Source: Polynucleobacter sp. 78F-HAINBA
GTDB taxonomy: Bacteria > Pseudomonadota > Gammaproteobacteria > Burkholderiales > Burkholderiaceae
Direction of reading: 5' to 3'
Assembly: GCF_018882325.1 (NCBI RefSeq)
Contig: NZ_JACVOQ010000004.1
Coordinates: 62,001 to 126,000, forward strand
Length of the DNA: 64,000 nt
This document shows positions 38,829-49,327 of the stretch, piece after piece (position 1 is the first letter of the stretch; the number at the start of each line of letters is the position of its first letter). The position numbers were made by a program, and so were the translations under genes. The notes under the pieces are model-generated. The model did no database searches and was not told where the DNA came from. It saw nothing but the letters and a program-made list of their open reading frames with translations.

Positions 38829-38847
38829 ACGAACTACTGTAGTTCGT
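38829..38847. repeat. Perfect 9-bp palindrome between mrcA and the transposase gene
   Basis: ACGAACTAC and GTAGTTCGT are perfect inverted arms around a single T, covering the mrcA stop codon and the gap before the transposase ATG. It has no T-run on either strand, so it is not a standard terminator. It may affect mrcA mRNA stability or be a protein site. Confidence 0.5.
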
Positions 38848-41170
38848 GCACACCGCCGTTATTAGAAAACTCCGGAATAAACCAATCGCCATCAACTTGA
38901 GTTACGCCCGCAGGCACTTCCCGACCTTGTTGTGGCTCATCCTTAAGCGCAGTACTCATATAAGAAATCCACATTGGCAAAGCAAGACCGCCGCCCGTCT
39001 CACGATCGCCTAAGCTTGTCGGTTTATCAAATCCAATCCAAGCAATAGCCACTACCTTTGGGTTGTATCCCGCAAACCAAGCATCATGAGAATCATTGGT
39101 TGTACCTGTTTTACCCGCGATATCACTGCGACCCAATTTCGCTCTCGCACTTCCAGCAGTTCCGGTCTTAGTAACCTCTTGCAACATGCTATCCATTACA
39201 AAAGCAGTTCTTGCATCCAACACGCGAGGCGCATCTTCTCGAGCATGGGTAGGCTTAGCTTCAAATAAAACCGTTCCTTTAGAATCCGTCATCTTATTAA
39301 TTAAGAATGGATCTACGCGGTAGCCGCCGTTAGCAAACACGCTGTAAGCGGATGCCATTTGCAGGGGAGTAACAGAGCCCGCACCCAAAGCCATAGTTAA
39401 GTAAGGCGGATGCTTCTCTTTCTCAAAACCAAAACGCTGAATATATTCTTGCGCATATGATGGACCGATTGCGCGAATGAGTCGCACAGATACCAAGTTC
39501 TTCGATTTAGCTAAAGCGGTACGCAAGCGCATCATGCCTTCATATTTGCCATCGTAGTTCTTTGGCTCCCAAGCTTGGCTACCAGTTTCCATGCTGCCAA
39601 TAGATAGCGGCGCATCGTTCACCATCGTGCTTGGAGAAAAACCTTTTTCAATTCCAGCAGCATAAATAAATGGCTTAAATGAAGATCCTGGCTGGCGCTG
39701 AGCCTGAGTGACGTGATTAAATTGATTGCGACGGAAATCAAAACCACCTACCAAGGAAAGTATCGCGCCCGTCTCGGCATTCATAGAGACAAAGGCCGCT
39801 TCAACTTGCGGCAATTGCGCTAACTTCCAAACGCCACCATCCGAAAGCAATCTAATAATGGCGCCAGGCCGTAAGCGTTTTTTGGGTTGAGTGCTATCTG
39901 TTAAAGAGGCGGCGGCAAGTTTCATGCCTTCACCTTTGAGCGTGATCGTATCCCCCGTTGAAATCATTACTTGCATTTCTTTTGGCTTGACATCAAGCAC
40001 AACACCGGACTGCAAATCATCTAGCTGGGGGTATGCCAACAAGGCCTCATCAATCGCGCGCTGACGCTTGACGTGATCTTCTGGCAAATCAATAAATCCC
40101 TCTGGACCACGATAAGCGTGACGCAAGTCATATTCAAAAATACCGCGACGCACTGCCTTATATGCCGCATCTTGATCTGCCTTCAAGATCGTGGTGTAGA
40201 CATCGATACCCTGGGAATAAATTGCTTCGCCGTATTGCGTAAACAGTAATTGACGCACCATCTCGGAAGCAAAATCAGCGCGGGTACTAAATTCATTTCC
40301 AAGACCGCGAATGTGCAACTCTTCTGCCATAGCAATTTGATACTGCTCGGGAGTGATGTACGACAAATCACGCATCCGCTGCAAAATATATTCCTGACGA
40401 ATCTTGGCACGACGGAAGTTACTTACTGGGTTATAGGCTGATGGCGCTTTTGGTAAGCCAGCTAACATCGCCGATTCAGCAATCGTGATGTCTTTTAATT
40501 CCTTACCAAAATAAATTTGGGCTGCACTAGAAAATCCATAAGCCCTTTGCCCTAAAAAGATTTGATTCATGTAAATCTCGAGAATCTTGTCTTTGCTCAA
40601 TTGAGACTCAATTTCCCAAGATAGGAGAACCTCGTAAATCTTGCGACTAAAGGTCTTCTCATTACTTAAGAAGAAGTTTCGAGCTACTTGCATCGTAATG
40701 GTTGATGCACCTTGAGAGAGATTGCCACGTAAATTGGTGAGTGCCGCCCTGAGAATACCTACGTAGTCCACACCACCATGGGAGTAAAAGCGATCATCCT
40801 CAATAGCCAAAACTGCATTACGCATGCTCATGGGGATTTCATTCAATGGAATCACCTTACGGCGCTCCTCCCCGAACTCACCAATCAGAACCTTATCGGC
40901 CGTGTAGATACGTAATGGTGTTTTGGGGTTGTAATCGACCAGCGCCGAGATCTTCGGCAAATTCGGCTTTGCTATTAAGAAGGCATATCCCAGCAACAAT
41001 GTAATTACCACTGCAAAGACCATACTGATAATCAGTAGCGCCTTAATCAGGGGATTGCTTCCGGATTTTCTGGATGAGGCATGCTCCGCTCTAGGCTGAC
41101 CAGGACGTCTATCAGGCTGTCGGTTAAACCGCCGATTTAAGGGCGGCTTGTCTTTTGGGGGTAGGGCCAT
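38834..41170 (-). CDS. mrcA: Penicillin-binding protein 1A
   Basis: This bifunctional murein synthase polymerises glycan strands and cross-links peptides. The 778-residue protein has a basic, proline-rich cytoplasmic tail, one span (ALLIISMVFAVVITLLLGYAFL, near residues 44-65), the GT51 transglycosylase domain (AIEDDRFYSHGGVDYVGI, GASTITMQVARNFFL, KILEIYMNQIFLG) and a transpeptidase domain with catalytic serine in PGSSFKPF, SKN and KTGTTNDSHDAWF. It faces away from the plus-strand secretin locus, the usual PBP1a/pil arrangement. Confidence 0.97.
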   Translation of the reverse strand: MALPPKDKPPLNRRFNRQPDRRPGQPRAEHASSRKSGSNPLIKALLIISMVFAVVITLLLGYAFLIAKPNLPKISALVDYNPKTPLRIYTADKVLIGEFGEERRKVIPLNEIPMSMRNAVLAIEDDRFYSHGGVDYVGILRAALTNLRGNLSQGASTITMQVARNFFLSNEKTFSRKIYEVLLSWEIESQLSKDKILEIYMNQIFLGQRAYGFSSAAQIYFGKELKDITIAESAMLAGLPKAPSAYNPVSNFRRAKIRQEYILQRMRDLSYITPEQYQIAMAEELHIRGLGNEFSTRADFASEMVRQLLFTQYGEAIYSQGIDVYTTILKADQDAAYKAVRRGIFEYDLRHAYRGPEGFIDLPEDHVKRQRAIDEALLAYPQLDDLQSGVVLDVKPKEMQVMISTGDTITLKGEGMKLAAASLTDSTQPKKRLRPGAIIRLLSDGGVWKLAQLPQVEAAFVSMNAETGAILSLVGGFDFRRNQFNHVTQAQRQPGSSFKPFIYAAGIEKGFSPSTMVNDAPLSIGSMETGSQAWEPKNYDGKYEGMMRLRTALAKSKNLVSVRLIRAIGPSYAQEYIQRFGFEKEKHPPYLTMALGAGSVTPLQMASAYSVFANGGYRVDPFLINKMTDSKGTVLFEAKPTHAREDAPRVLDARTAFVMDSMLQEVTKTGTAGSARAKLGRSDIAGKTGTTNDSHDAWFAGYNPKVVAIAWIGFDKPTSLGDRETGGGLALPMWISYMSTALKDEPQQGREVPAGVTQVDGDWFIPEFSNNGGVHELQ

Positions 41171-41310
41171 AGATTCAAATTATAGGGTGCTTACGCAATT
41201 TTCCCGAAAGCTCCAAAACCCTTGTTTGAAAGATTTCGGGGTGGAATTTTCTGACGCTCAATTCTGCTTTACCTGATCGTTTTTACTATCCCCAGGGCAA
41301 ACAATATGGC

Positions 41311-41991
41311 ATGCCTCCACGCCACATTTCCCCCCAATCTTTTGATGACATTCTGAGTGAGCTGGGGGATGACCCTGCCATTCCAGACCCCCACGGCATT
41401 CGAAAATCGTCCTCTCCCCCCAGGGAGGATTTTCCACCTAAAACTAAGACCCCAAAGCCCTCTTTTCTAGCCACATCCTTTGATTTAAATAGGCTTCATT
41501 TCAATCCGATTTGGATCCTTGGCGCCCTCTTATTCATCTGCGGGGGCAGCCTATTTTTCTATTTTGACCTTAATAAATCTGGTGCTGAAAGGGAAATAAG
41601 TGGCCTACAAAATCAGCTATTGGCCCTCAAGAAAGACTTTGAGTTATCTCAGAGCGAATGGGAACTTGAGAGAGGTGATCTATATGAGGCAATAGATGAA
41701 ATAGAAGTGAGTATTCACTCAATAGAGATAAAACCAGCAACCCAGGCACCTCAAAGCAAGCCAGTAGTCATTCCGTATGAGGCTGATCTTCGTCGCTGGA
41801 GATATTTAGGTATCACTCGCATGGAGGCCGTGGAGCAAGCTTTTTTTCATACCGGCAAGTCCACTAGGATGGTGGCCAAACAAGCTCTAACTTTGGGGGA
41901 ATGGCGCTTGACCCAAGCTGAAAAAGAGATGGCTGTCTTGACTCACCCCAGAGGTAAATCTATCACCTTTAAGTCAACCCAATCAGAGTAA
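41311..41991 (+). CDS. Uncharacterised membrane/coiled-coil protein upstream of a secretin
   Basis: I do not recognise this 226-residue protein. A cytoplasmic N-terminal part rich in proline and serine (residues 1-65) is followed by one membrane span (WILGALLFICGGSLFFYFDL), a coiled coil (about 85-140, LQNQLLALKKDFELSQSEWE) and a basic C-terminal part with RWRYLGITRMEAVEQAFFH. The single span plus coiled coil resembles the build of PilN/PilO inner-membrane proteins, and the place between mrcA and the secretin is where pilMNOP normally lies, but no PilN/PilO sequence signature is visible. It lies 5 bases before the secretin gene, so both are one operon. Confidence 0.65.
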   Translation: MPPRHISPQSFDDILSELGDDPAIPDPHGIRKSSSPPREDFPPKTKTPKPSFLATSFDLNRLHFNPIWILGALLFICGGSLFFYFDLNKSGAEREISGLQNQLLALKKDFELSQSEWELERGDLYEAIDEIEVSIHSIEIKPATQAPQSKPVVIPYEADLRRWRYLGITRMEAVEQAFFHTGKSTRMVAKQALTLGEWRLTQAEKEMAVLTHPRGKSITFKSTQSE

Positions 41992-41996
41992 CTTTA

Positions 41997-43109
41997 TTGA
42001 AGATCTTACAAAAATCTCGTGTCACCCTACTCACCTTAGTAGTGGTTTTTTTGATCAGCCCAGCCTCAGGAAACCCCCCTGAAGGAACTTCATTGGCTAG
42101 CCTCAAAGATAGTCGCATTAGCCTGCAATTTAGCCAAATTGAAATGACTGAACTTTTGCAGGTTTTGGCAAAAATGGGGAATACCAACTTCCTGCTCAGC
42201 GAATCTATTCAAGGCAAGATCTCGGTCGATCTCAAGGACACCCCTTGGCAAACCGCCCTCCACTCGATTCTTGCCAGCAGGGGCCTACGACTTGTCCGGA
42301 ATGGGGACATTTACTGGATTGGTCCTCACGCAGAAATTCAGAGTTTTCAAAAGTTTCGACGGGAGGATGCCGCTCTACCTTTTGGGGGCGATCACATTAA
42401 TAGCCCTCGCCAGATCCTGATTGAGGCTCGCATTGTCGAGGCTGATCAGCGCTTTGCCCGCGAACTGGGAATGAAGTTGGGATACCAGGCCAACGGCATT
42501 GGCAATCGCCCAGACCAAAACGCCAGCGCCAATCTCGATCTAGGAGGGACTGGCTTAGCTGGCTTTAACCCAGCCACCCTGGCTGCAACCCTGGTTTCCA
42601 AGAATGCAGCCAGACTATTGCAAATAGAGCTTTCAGCCCTCGAATCCGATGGCCAGGGCAAGATTCTCTCCAATCCCCGAATCATGACTGGCGATCAAGT
42701 TAAAGCCACAATTGAGCAGGGAACTGAGCTCCCTTATCAAGTGAGCTCTCAAAGCGGGAGCAAATTACAGTTCCGCAAAGCCAATTTACGCCTAGAGGTA
42801 TTGCCCAAGATTCATCCTGACGGGAAGATCTCGATGTTGGTAGGGATCAATAAAGACACTATTGGCATGAAAACCGAACAGGGATATGCCATCGACACCA
42901 AAAACCTCAGCTCTGAGGTAACCGTTGAAAATGGAGGCACAGCCATTATTGGTGGCATTTTTCAAACCACCGAACGCGATGATGAAATCAAGGTTCCACT
43001 TCTCGGTGACATTCCCTTGATTGGGCATTTATTTCGCCACAAATCCAAATTAGCAGATAAAACCGAACTATTAGTCTTCTTAACTCCCACTGTGCTGGAC
43101 AAACACTAA
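41997..43109 (+). CDS. Short secretin, PilQ/HofQ-like
   Basis: The 370-residue protein has a Sec leader, a secretin/TonB short N-terminal domain (ISLQFSQIEMTELLQVLAKMGNTNFLLSESIQGKISVDL) and the secretin channel domain with VTVENGGTAIIGGIFQT and VPLLGDIPLIGHLFRHKSK. It forms outer-membrane multimers. It lacks the AMIN and extra N-domains of full PilQ, being nearer HofQ in size. It starts at TTG 41997 with a weak Shine-Dalgarno. Its order before aroK-aroB is that of pilQ in many proteobacteria, but pilM-P are absent here. Confidence 0.9.
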   Translation: MKILQKSRVTLLTLVVVFLISPASGNPPEGTSLASLKDSRISLQFSQIEMTELLQVLAKMGNTNFLLSESIQGKISVDLKDTPWQTALHSILASRGLRLVRNGDIYWIGPHAEIQSFQKFRREDAALPFGGDHINSPRQILIEARIVEADQRFARELGMKLGYQANGIGNRPDQNASANLDLGGTGLAGFNPATLAATLVSKNAARLLQIELSALESDGQGKILSNPRIMTGDQVKATIEQGTELPYQVSSQSGSKLQFRKANLRLEVLPKIHPDGKISMLVGINKDTIGMKTEQGYAIDTKNLSSEVTVENGGTAIIGGIFQTTERDDEIKVPLLGDIPLIGHLFRHKSKLADKTELLVFLTPTVLDKH

Positions 43110-43121
43110 TAAAATCGGAGG

Positions 43122-43646
43122 GTGAACTCTTCATCCAACAATATCTTCCTGATTGGCCTTATGGGCGCCGGGAAGTCGACCGTCGGTAAATTGCTGGCTA
43201 AGAAATTGGGTCGTCGATTTTTGGATGCCGACCATGTGATTGAAGATCGTTGCGGAGTCAAGATTCCCGTCATCTTTGAAATGGAAGGTGAGGATGGATT
43301 TCGCAAACGTGAGGCTCAAGCTATCAAGGACATCACCGCCGAACATGATGTCATTTTGGCAACTGGTGGTGGCGCTGTACTACTGCCTGAAAATCGTCAG
43401 TTTCTCAGTGAAAGAGGAACAGTAATTTATCTCCACGCCAATCCGATGGAGCTATGGCATCGCACTAAAGGTGGTGAAGGTAGGCCGCTACTTAAAAATG
43501 GCGATGCAAAAAAGATTTTAGAAAACCTATACGCCATTCGTGATCCCCTGTATCGCGAAATCGCTGACTATGTCATTGAGACTGGGAAGCCCAGCGTCAA
43601 TCAACTAGTCAATACTCTCATCATGCAACTCGAACTCTCCGCATAA
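43122..43646 (+). CDS. aroK: Shikimate kinase
   Basis: AroK phosphorylates shikimate at O3 in chorismate synthesis. The 174-residue P-loop kinase has Walker [13 protein letters not shown] (residues 12-23), the shikimate-binding [14 protein letters not shown] and [14 protein letters not shown], and the lid region with GEGRPLLKN. The start is GTG 43122; an upstream stop at 43110 and the tightly placed Walker A leave no longer option. GGAG is only one base before this codon, an unusually short spacing. It is followed by aroB after 8 bases. Confidence 0.96.
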   Translation: MNSSSNNIFLIGLMGAGKSTVGKLLAKKLGRRFLDADHVIEDRCGVKIPVIFEMEGEDGFRKREAQAIKDITAEHDVILATGGGAVLLPENRQFLSERGTVIYLHANPMELWHRTKGGEGRPLLKNGDAKKILENLYAIRDPLYREIADYVIETGKPSVNQLVNTLIMQLELSA

Positions 43647-43654
43647 ATTTATCC

Positions 43655-44737
43655 ATGAAAACATTAGAAGTTGATCTAGGCAATCGTAGCTACCCCATTC
43701 ACATCGGTACAGATTTAATAGATCAGCCAGAATTATTTAAGGCCTGCGAAAAAGCGACCTCGATTTATATCGTTACCAATACGACAGTTGCGCCTTTATA
43801 TGCAGAGCGTCTCACCAAGACTTTAGAGAAACTCGGTAAGCCTGTCAGAACGATTGTGCTGCCTGATGGAGAGTCTTATAAGGACTGGAAAAATCTTCAA
43901 TTGATTTTTGATGACCTTCTTAAATTTGGCGCTGATCGCCAAACCATGTTGGTAGCTTTAGGTGGCGGTGTTATTGGTGACATGACCGGCTTTGCTGCTG
44001 CCAGCTTTATGCGCGGCATCCGCTTCATTCAAGTGCCGACAACCTTACTGGCTCAGGTGGACTCTTCTGTCGGTGGCAAGACAGGCATTAACCACCCACT
44101 CGGAAAAAATATGATTGGGGCGTTTCATCAGCCAGCAGCAGTGATTGCCGACCTCAATACCTTGAAGACATTGCCTGCCCGCGAACTCTCTGCAGGCTTA
44201 GCTGAAGTAGTTAAGCATGGTGCAATTGCAGACGCTGAATTTTTGAGCTGGATAGAAGCAAATGCAAAAGCATTGCTAGCGTGCGATACCGCAGCAATGG
44301 CGCATGCAGTATTACGCTCTTGCGAAATTAAATCGGCTGTTGTTTCAGCAGACGAGAGAGAAGGCGGCATCCGTGCCACCCTTAATTTTGGCCATACCTT
44401 TGGTCACGCGATTGAAGCCGGCATGGGTTATGGTGAATGGTTACATGGTGAAGCTGTTGGCTGCGGCATGGTCATGGGTGCAGACCTCTCACGACGTCTG
44501 AACTTCATCACCCAAGATGAGCTTAATCGCTTAACTCAAATTATTCAGTCTATGAATCTGCCGATTGCGCCACCCAAGTTTGGTGCTCAGCGTTACATGG
44601 AATTAATGCAAGTAGATAAAAAGACTGAGGGTGGTCAGATTCGTTACGTCGTTCTGGAGAAGATAGGTAAAGCGCAAATCAAGAGTGTCCCTGACGCTCA
44701 GGTCATCGAGACCCTAACAGCGACTGGAGCAGTTTAA
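43655..44737 (+). CDS. aroB: 3-dehydroquinate synthase
   Basis: AroB converts DAHP to 3-dehydroquinate using NAD and a metal ion. The 360 residues show [22 protein letters not shown] and [24 protein letters not shown], with metal ligands in [22 protein letters not shown] and [11 protein letters not shown]. It continues the aroK operon. A cyaY gene converges on its 3' end, 13 bases past the stop. Confidence 0.98.
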   Translation: MKTLEVDLGNRSYPIHIGTDLIDQPELFKACEKATSIYIVTNTTVAPLYAERLTKTLEKLGKPVRTIVLPDGESYKDWKNLQLIFDDLLKFGADRQTMLVALGGGVIGDMTGFAAASFMRGIRFIQVPTTLLAQVDSSVGGKTGINHPLGKNMIGAFHQPAAVIADLNTLKTLPARELSAGLAEVVKHGAIADAEFLSWIEANAKALLACDTAAMAHAVLRSCEIKSAVVSADEREGGIRATLNFGHTFGHAIEAGMGYGEWLHGEAVGCGMVMGADLSRRLNFITQDELNRLTQIIQSMNLPIAPPKFGAQRYMELMQVDKKTEGGQIRYVVLEKIGKAQIKSVPDAQVIETLTATGAV

Positions 44738-44750
44738 TTTTTTAGCTTGC

Positions 44751-45134
44751 TTATTTATGAAGCAGGCTAATAGCAATTGCCTGCCCAGCTTGGGCACTAG
44801 CAAATTCAGATAAATCAGTGAGAAGCTCGCGCCCTGTTTTGGTATCTAGCCATAGGGGCGTAGCCAAAGTTCCTGCCCAGCGATAGTGATAACCGCCAGA
44901 TTTAGCCGCTACCCAGATTTCATGTAAAGGTGGCTGTGTATTAACCACAATGACGCTGCGATCCCTAAATCGAATATTGATGACGTTGCCACCTTGACGT
45001 TCTACATCGAGGTCTAGATCCAGCGCATCGTCTGCAGCCTCTAGGGCGACCTCTATCGACTGCAATACATTGCTGCCCAACTGATGGAATTGCTTATCGT
45101 CAATGGTTTCCACAGTCAAATTGCTTGGCTTCAT
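44751..45134 (-). CDS. cyaY: Frataxin-like iron-binding protein
   Basis: CyaY is bacterial frataxin, an iron-binding modulator of Fe-S cluster assembly that interacts with IscS. The protein shows the acidic helix LGSNVLQSIEVALEAADDALDLDLDVE, the strand block NVINIRFRDRSVIVVNTQPPLHEIWVAAKSGGYHYRW and the C-terminal helix. I choose ATG 45134 (127 residues), because AGGA lies exactly 7 bases before it; upstream ATGs at 45149 and 45179 lack such a site and the latter would leave no room for the divergent lptM gene. Confidence 0.9.
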   Translation of the reverse strand: MKPSNLTVETIDDKQFHQLGSNVLQSIEVALEAADDALDLDLDVERQGGNVINIRFRDRSVIVVNTQPPLHEIWVAAKSGGYHYRWAGTLATPLWLDTKTGRELLTDLSEFASAQAGQAIAISLLHK

Positions 45135-45181
45135 ATTAGAGTCCTGCATGCTATATTCAATCATTCGTTTTAGAGACATTC

Positions 45182-45373
45182 ATGATAGCGATTCTTAAAA
45201 GAACTCTTGGCATTAGCCTTCTAATATCCCTTGTTGGATGTGGGGTTAGAGGGCCCTTATATTTGCCAAATGTGCCACCGGCGCCTAGCCCTCCATCTGA
45301 GCCAGAGCCCAAAGGCAAGCTCTACCCACCCCAAAGCCCTGCTGCAACTAACTCATCATCGGCCAAGCAATGA
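45182..45373 (+). CDS. lptM: LPS-assembly lipoprotein LptM (YifL-like)
   Basis: A 63-residue lipoprotein with leader LKRTLGISLLISLVGC, lipobox L-V-G-C and acylated Cys20, followed by the family hallmark CGVRGPLYLP and a proline-rich tail. LptM helps oxidative maturation of the LptD-LptE translocon in E. coli. The CGxRGPLYxP motif and position just before lysA are typical. Its stop overlaps the lysA start by four bases (ATGA), so the two are translationally coupled. Confidence 0.88.
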   Translation: MIAILKRTLGISLLISLVGCGVRGPLYLPNVPPAPSPPSEPEPKGKLYPPQSPAATNSSSAKQ

Positions 45374-46668
45374 CAAGTAAAGCGATTCCACTCCCCGACC
45401 TAGCTGGATTTACAGAACGCAATGGCAATTGGTATGCGGAAGAAATTCCTTTGTCAGATTTGGCAAAAGAGTTTGGCACGCCTTTGTATGTCTATAGCAA
45501 AAAAGCGTTAACCGAGGCGTATCAAGCCTATGACAAAGCTTGTGTAGATTCCTCTGGGAAGCGACGTGCTCGCGTTCATTACGCCATGAAAGCCAATAGC
45601 AATTTAGCGGTGATTGATTGCTTCAAAAAATTAGGCTCTGGCTTTGACTTAGTCAGCGGTGGTGAATTAGCTCGTGCACTGGCAGTTGGTGCAGATCCAA
45701 AAAGTTTGGTATTTGCAGGTGTTGGTAAATCCGCCCATGAAATCGCTCAAGCATTGCAAGCAGGTGTTAAATGCATCAATGTGGAATCGATTGCAGAGCT
45801 GCATCAAATTAATCGCGTAGCAACTAAGCTCAACTGCCGTGCCCCAATTTCCTTACGCGTGAATCCCGATGTGGATGCACAAACGCATCCTTACATCTCT
45901 ACTGGATTAAAAGGCAATAAATTCGGCATCGCTTATCACGAGGTTCTAAAAACCTATCGTGAAGCTGCATTACTCTCACAAATTGATGTGGTTGGAATCG
46001 ATTGCCATATTGGCTCGCAAATCACTACAACTGCACCATACCTTGATGCGCTTGATAAGGTGCTCGAGTTAGTTGCTCAGCTGAAAAAAGAAGGTATTGA
46101 AATTCATCATCTTGATTTAGGTGGGGGCCTTGGCATTTCATACGGCGATGACAACCCGCCTGACATTACTGAGTTCACCAACACCCTACTCAACCGTGTT
46201 GCTGAGCGCGGCTTTGCTCATCTCGATATCGTCTTAGAGCCCGGCAGATCCCTTGTGGGTAATGCTGGCGTGCTTTTGACCCAAGTGGAATATCTCAAGC
46301 CTGGTGCTGAGAAAAACTTTTGCATTGTGGATGCAGCAATGACAGAGTTGATGCGTCCAGCCCTCTACGAGGCTTATCACGGCATCGTCCCCGTCCAAAC
46401 CAAACAAGTTGCAAGCTCTACCTATGACATCGTTGGGCCTGTATGCGAATCTGGTGACTGGCTTGGAAGAGATCGCAAGCTTGCAGTTGAAGAAGGTGAC
46501 CTGCTTGCTATTCTGTCTGCTGGTGCTTATGGTTTTGTAATGGCATCTAATTACAACACCAGGCCAAAACCTGCTGAGATTATGGTTGATGGCAAGAATG
46601 CATATGTCATTCGTGCACGTGAAAATATTACAGATCTCTTCTCTAGTGAAACCACCCTACCAAACTAA
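45370..46668 (+). CDS. lysA: Diaminopimelate decarboxylase
   Basis: LysA decarboxylates meso-diaminopimelate to lysine with pyridoxal phosphate. The 432-residue fold-type III enzyme has the PLP lysine in VHYAMKANSN, FDLVSGGELARAL, VGIDCHIGSQIT, the glycine loop HHLDLGGGLGISY, VLEPGRSLVGNAGVLL, and a C-terminal active-site cysteine in VGPVCESGDWLG. It follows lptM with a 4-base overlap and ends in a strong terminator shared with the convergent cytochrome gene. Confidence 0.98.
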   Translation: MTSKAIPLPDLAGFTERNGNWYAEEIPLSDLAKEFGTPLYVYSKKALTEAYQAYDKACVDSSGKRRARVHYAMKANSNLAVIDCFKKLGSGFDLVSGGELARALAVGADPKSLVFAGVGKSAHEIAQALQAGVKCINVESIAELHQINRVATKLNCRAPISLRVNPDVDAQTHPYISTGLKGNKFGIAYHEVLKTYREAALLSQIDVVGIDCHIGSQITTTAPYLDALDKVLELVAQLKKEGIEIHHLDLGGGLGISYGDDNPPDITEFTNTLLNRVAERGFAHLDIVLEPGRSLVGNAGVLLTQVEYLKPGAEKNFCIVDAAMTELMRPALYEAYHGIVPVQTKQVASSTYDIVGPVCESGDWLGRDRKLAVEEGDLLAILSAGAYGFVMASNYNTRPKPAEIMVDGKNAYVIRARENITDLFSSETTLPN

Positions 46669-46710
46669 ATTTAGTTATCTATTCATTTAGCTTGGTAATT
46701 TCCAGGCAAT

Positions 46711-46743
46711 AAAAAACCCCGCTACTTCAGCGGGGTTTTTGTT
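46711..46743. terminator. Bidirectional rho-independent terminator
   Basis: The hairpin CCCCGCT / AGCGGGG with an ACTTC loop is flanked by six A on the left and TTTTTG on the right, so it works on both strands. It separates the convergent lysA and cytochrome c4 genes. Confidence 0.92.
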
Positions 46744-46761
46744 TTGTGCTGAACGTAACTA

Positions 46762-47493
46762 TTAATGCAAGCCCGCCATGTAATCAGCAACAGCTTTCAT
46801 CTCTTGATCAGAAAGCTTAGTTGCGATCGTTGTCATCTGAGTGCTATTTTTACGAGTGCCCTCGCGGAACGCTAGCAACTGCGCAGTGTTGTACTCAGCC
46901 CACTGACCACCCATGCGTGGGTACTGTGATGGGATGCCGGCACCAGTTGGGCTATGACATGCTGCACATGCTGGAACGCCTTTAGCAGCGATACCACCAC
47001 GGTAGATGCTTTGACCCAATTCAATCGTGTCTTTGTTCTGAGCAACACCCTGTGAAACTGGCTGACTAGCCAAGTAAGCAGAAATATTATTCATATCTTG
47101 CTCAGTCAGGGTAGCGGCCATTCCCATCATGACCGGGTTAGCACGTGAACCATCTTTGAAGTTCTTTAACTGCTTGGCTGTGTATGCTGCATGCTGAGCA
47201 GACAACTTAGGCCAAGTAGCAGTTGCGCTTTGGCCTTTAGGGCCGTGGCAAGTTAGGCAGGCAGTCACGCCACGACTAGCGTCGCCGTTAGAGTACAGCG
47301 CTTCGCCAGCCGCAGGATCGACTTTAGGCTTGCCCGGAACGGCTGGCTTAGCAGCTTCCGCCATCGGAGCGGCAGCAGGCGCAGGATCTGCGGCGCTAAC
47401 CACGCCAGAGAAGCTGGTCATTGCCAGTAATAAGCCAGCGGCCAGGCTAGCGCTTACGCTAGTTAATTTGGAGATTTGAGAGGTTTGACGCAT
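46762..47493 (-). CDS. Dihaem cytochrome c4
   Basis: A periplasmic electron carrier of the cytochrome c4 family, 243 residues. After a Sec leader ending near residue 35 comes an alanine/proline-rich linker (to about 60), then two class I cytochrome c domains: haem motif CLTCH (79-83) with methionine ligand region VMMGMAATLT, and CAACH (176-180). It would pass electrons between the bc1 complex and a terminal oxidase. It is transcribed alone, away from engB. Confidence 0.95.
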   Translation of the reverse strand: MRQTSQISKLTSVSASLAAGLLLAMTSFSGVVSAADPAPAAAPMAEAAKPAVPGKPKVDPAAGEALYSNGDASRGVTACLTCHGPKGQSATATWPKLSAQHAAYTAKQLKNFKDGSRANPVMMGMAATLTEQDMNNISAYLASQPVSQGVAQNKDTIELGQSIYRGGIAAKGVPACAACHSPTGAGIPSQYPRMGGQWAEYNTAQLLAFREGTRKNSTQMTTIATKLSDQEMKAVADYMAGLH

Positions 47494-47607
47494 TATGTTT
47501 ACCTTGGCAAAAATTCCTAAAAGTGTTTGGGCCCTACTTTTACAACCTTTTACCCAACACCATGAGATATTTCATGATTTTGCGTGATTTTACAATAGCT
47601 TCTGGAC

Positions 47608-49276
<1,669 letters not shown>

Positions 49277-49290
49277 ATTTTGATGGTGAG

Positions 49291-49318
49291 GGCTGAATAA
49301 GTAAAAACTTATTCAGCC
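49291..49318. terminator. Perfect 12-bp hairpin between convergent hemB and dsbD
   Basis: GGCTGAATAAGT and ACTTATTCAGCC are perfect inverted arms around an AAAA loop. It lies 14 bases past the hemB stop and 10 bases before the end of dsbD on the other strand. Neither side has a T-run, so it is a terminator or 3' stabiliser of a non-classical kind. Confidence 0.55.
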
Positions 49319-49327
49319 TCAAGTAAT

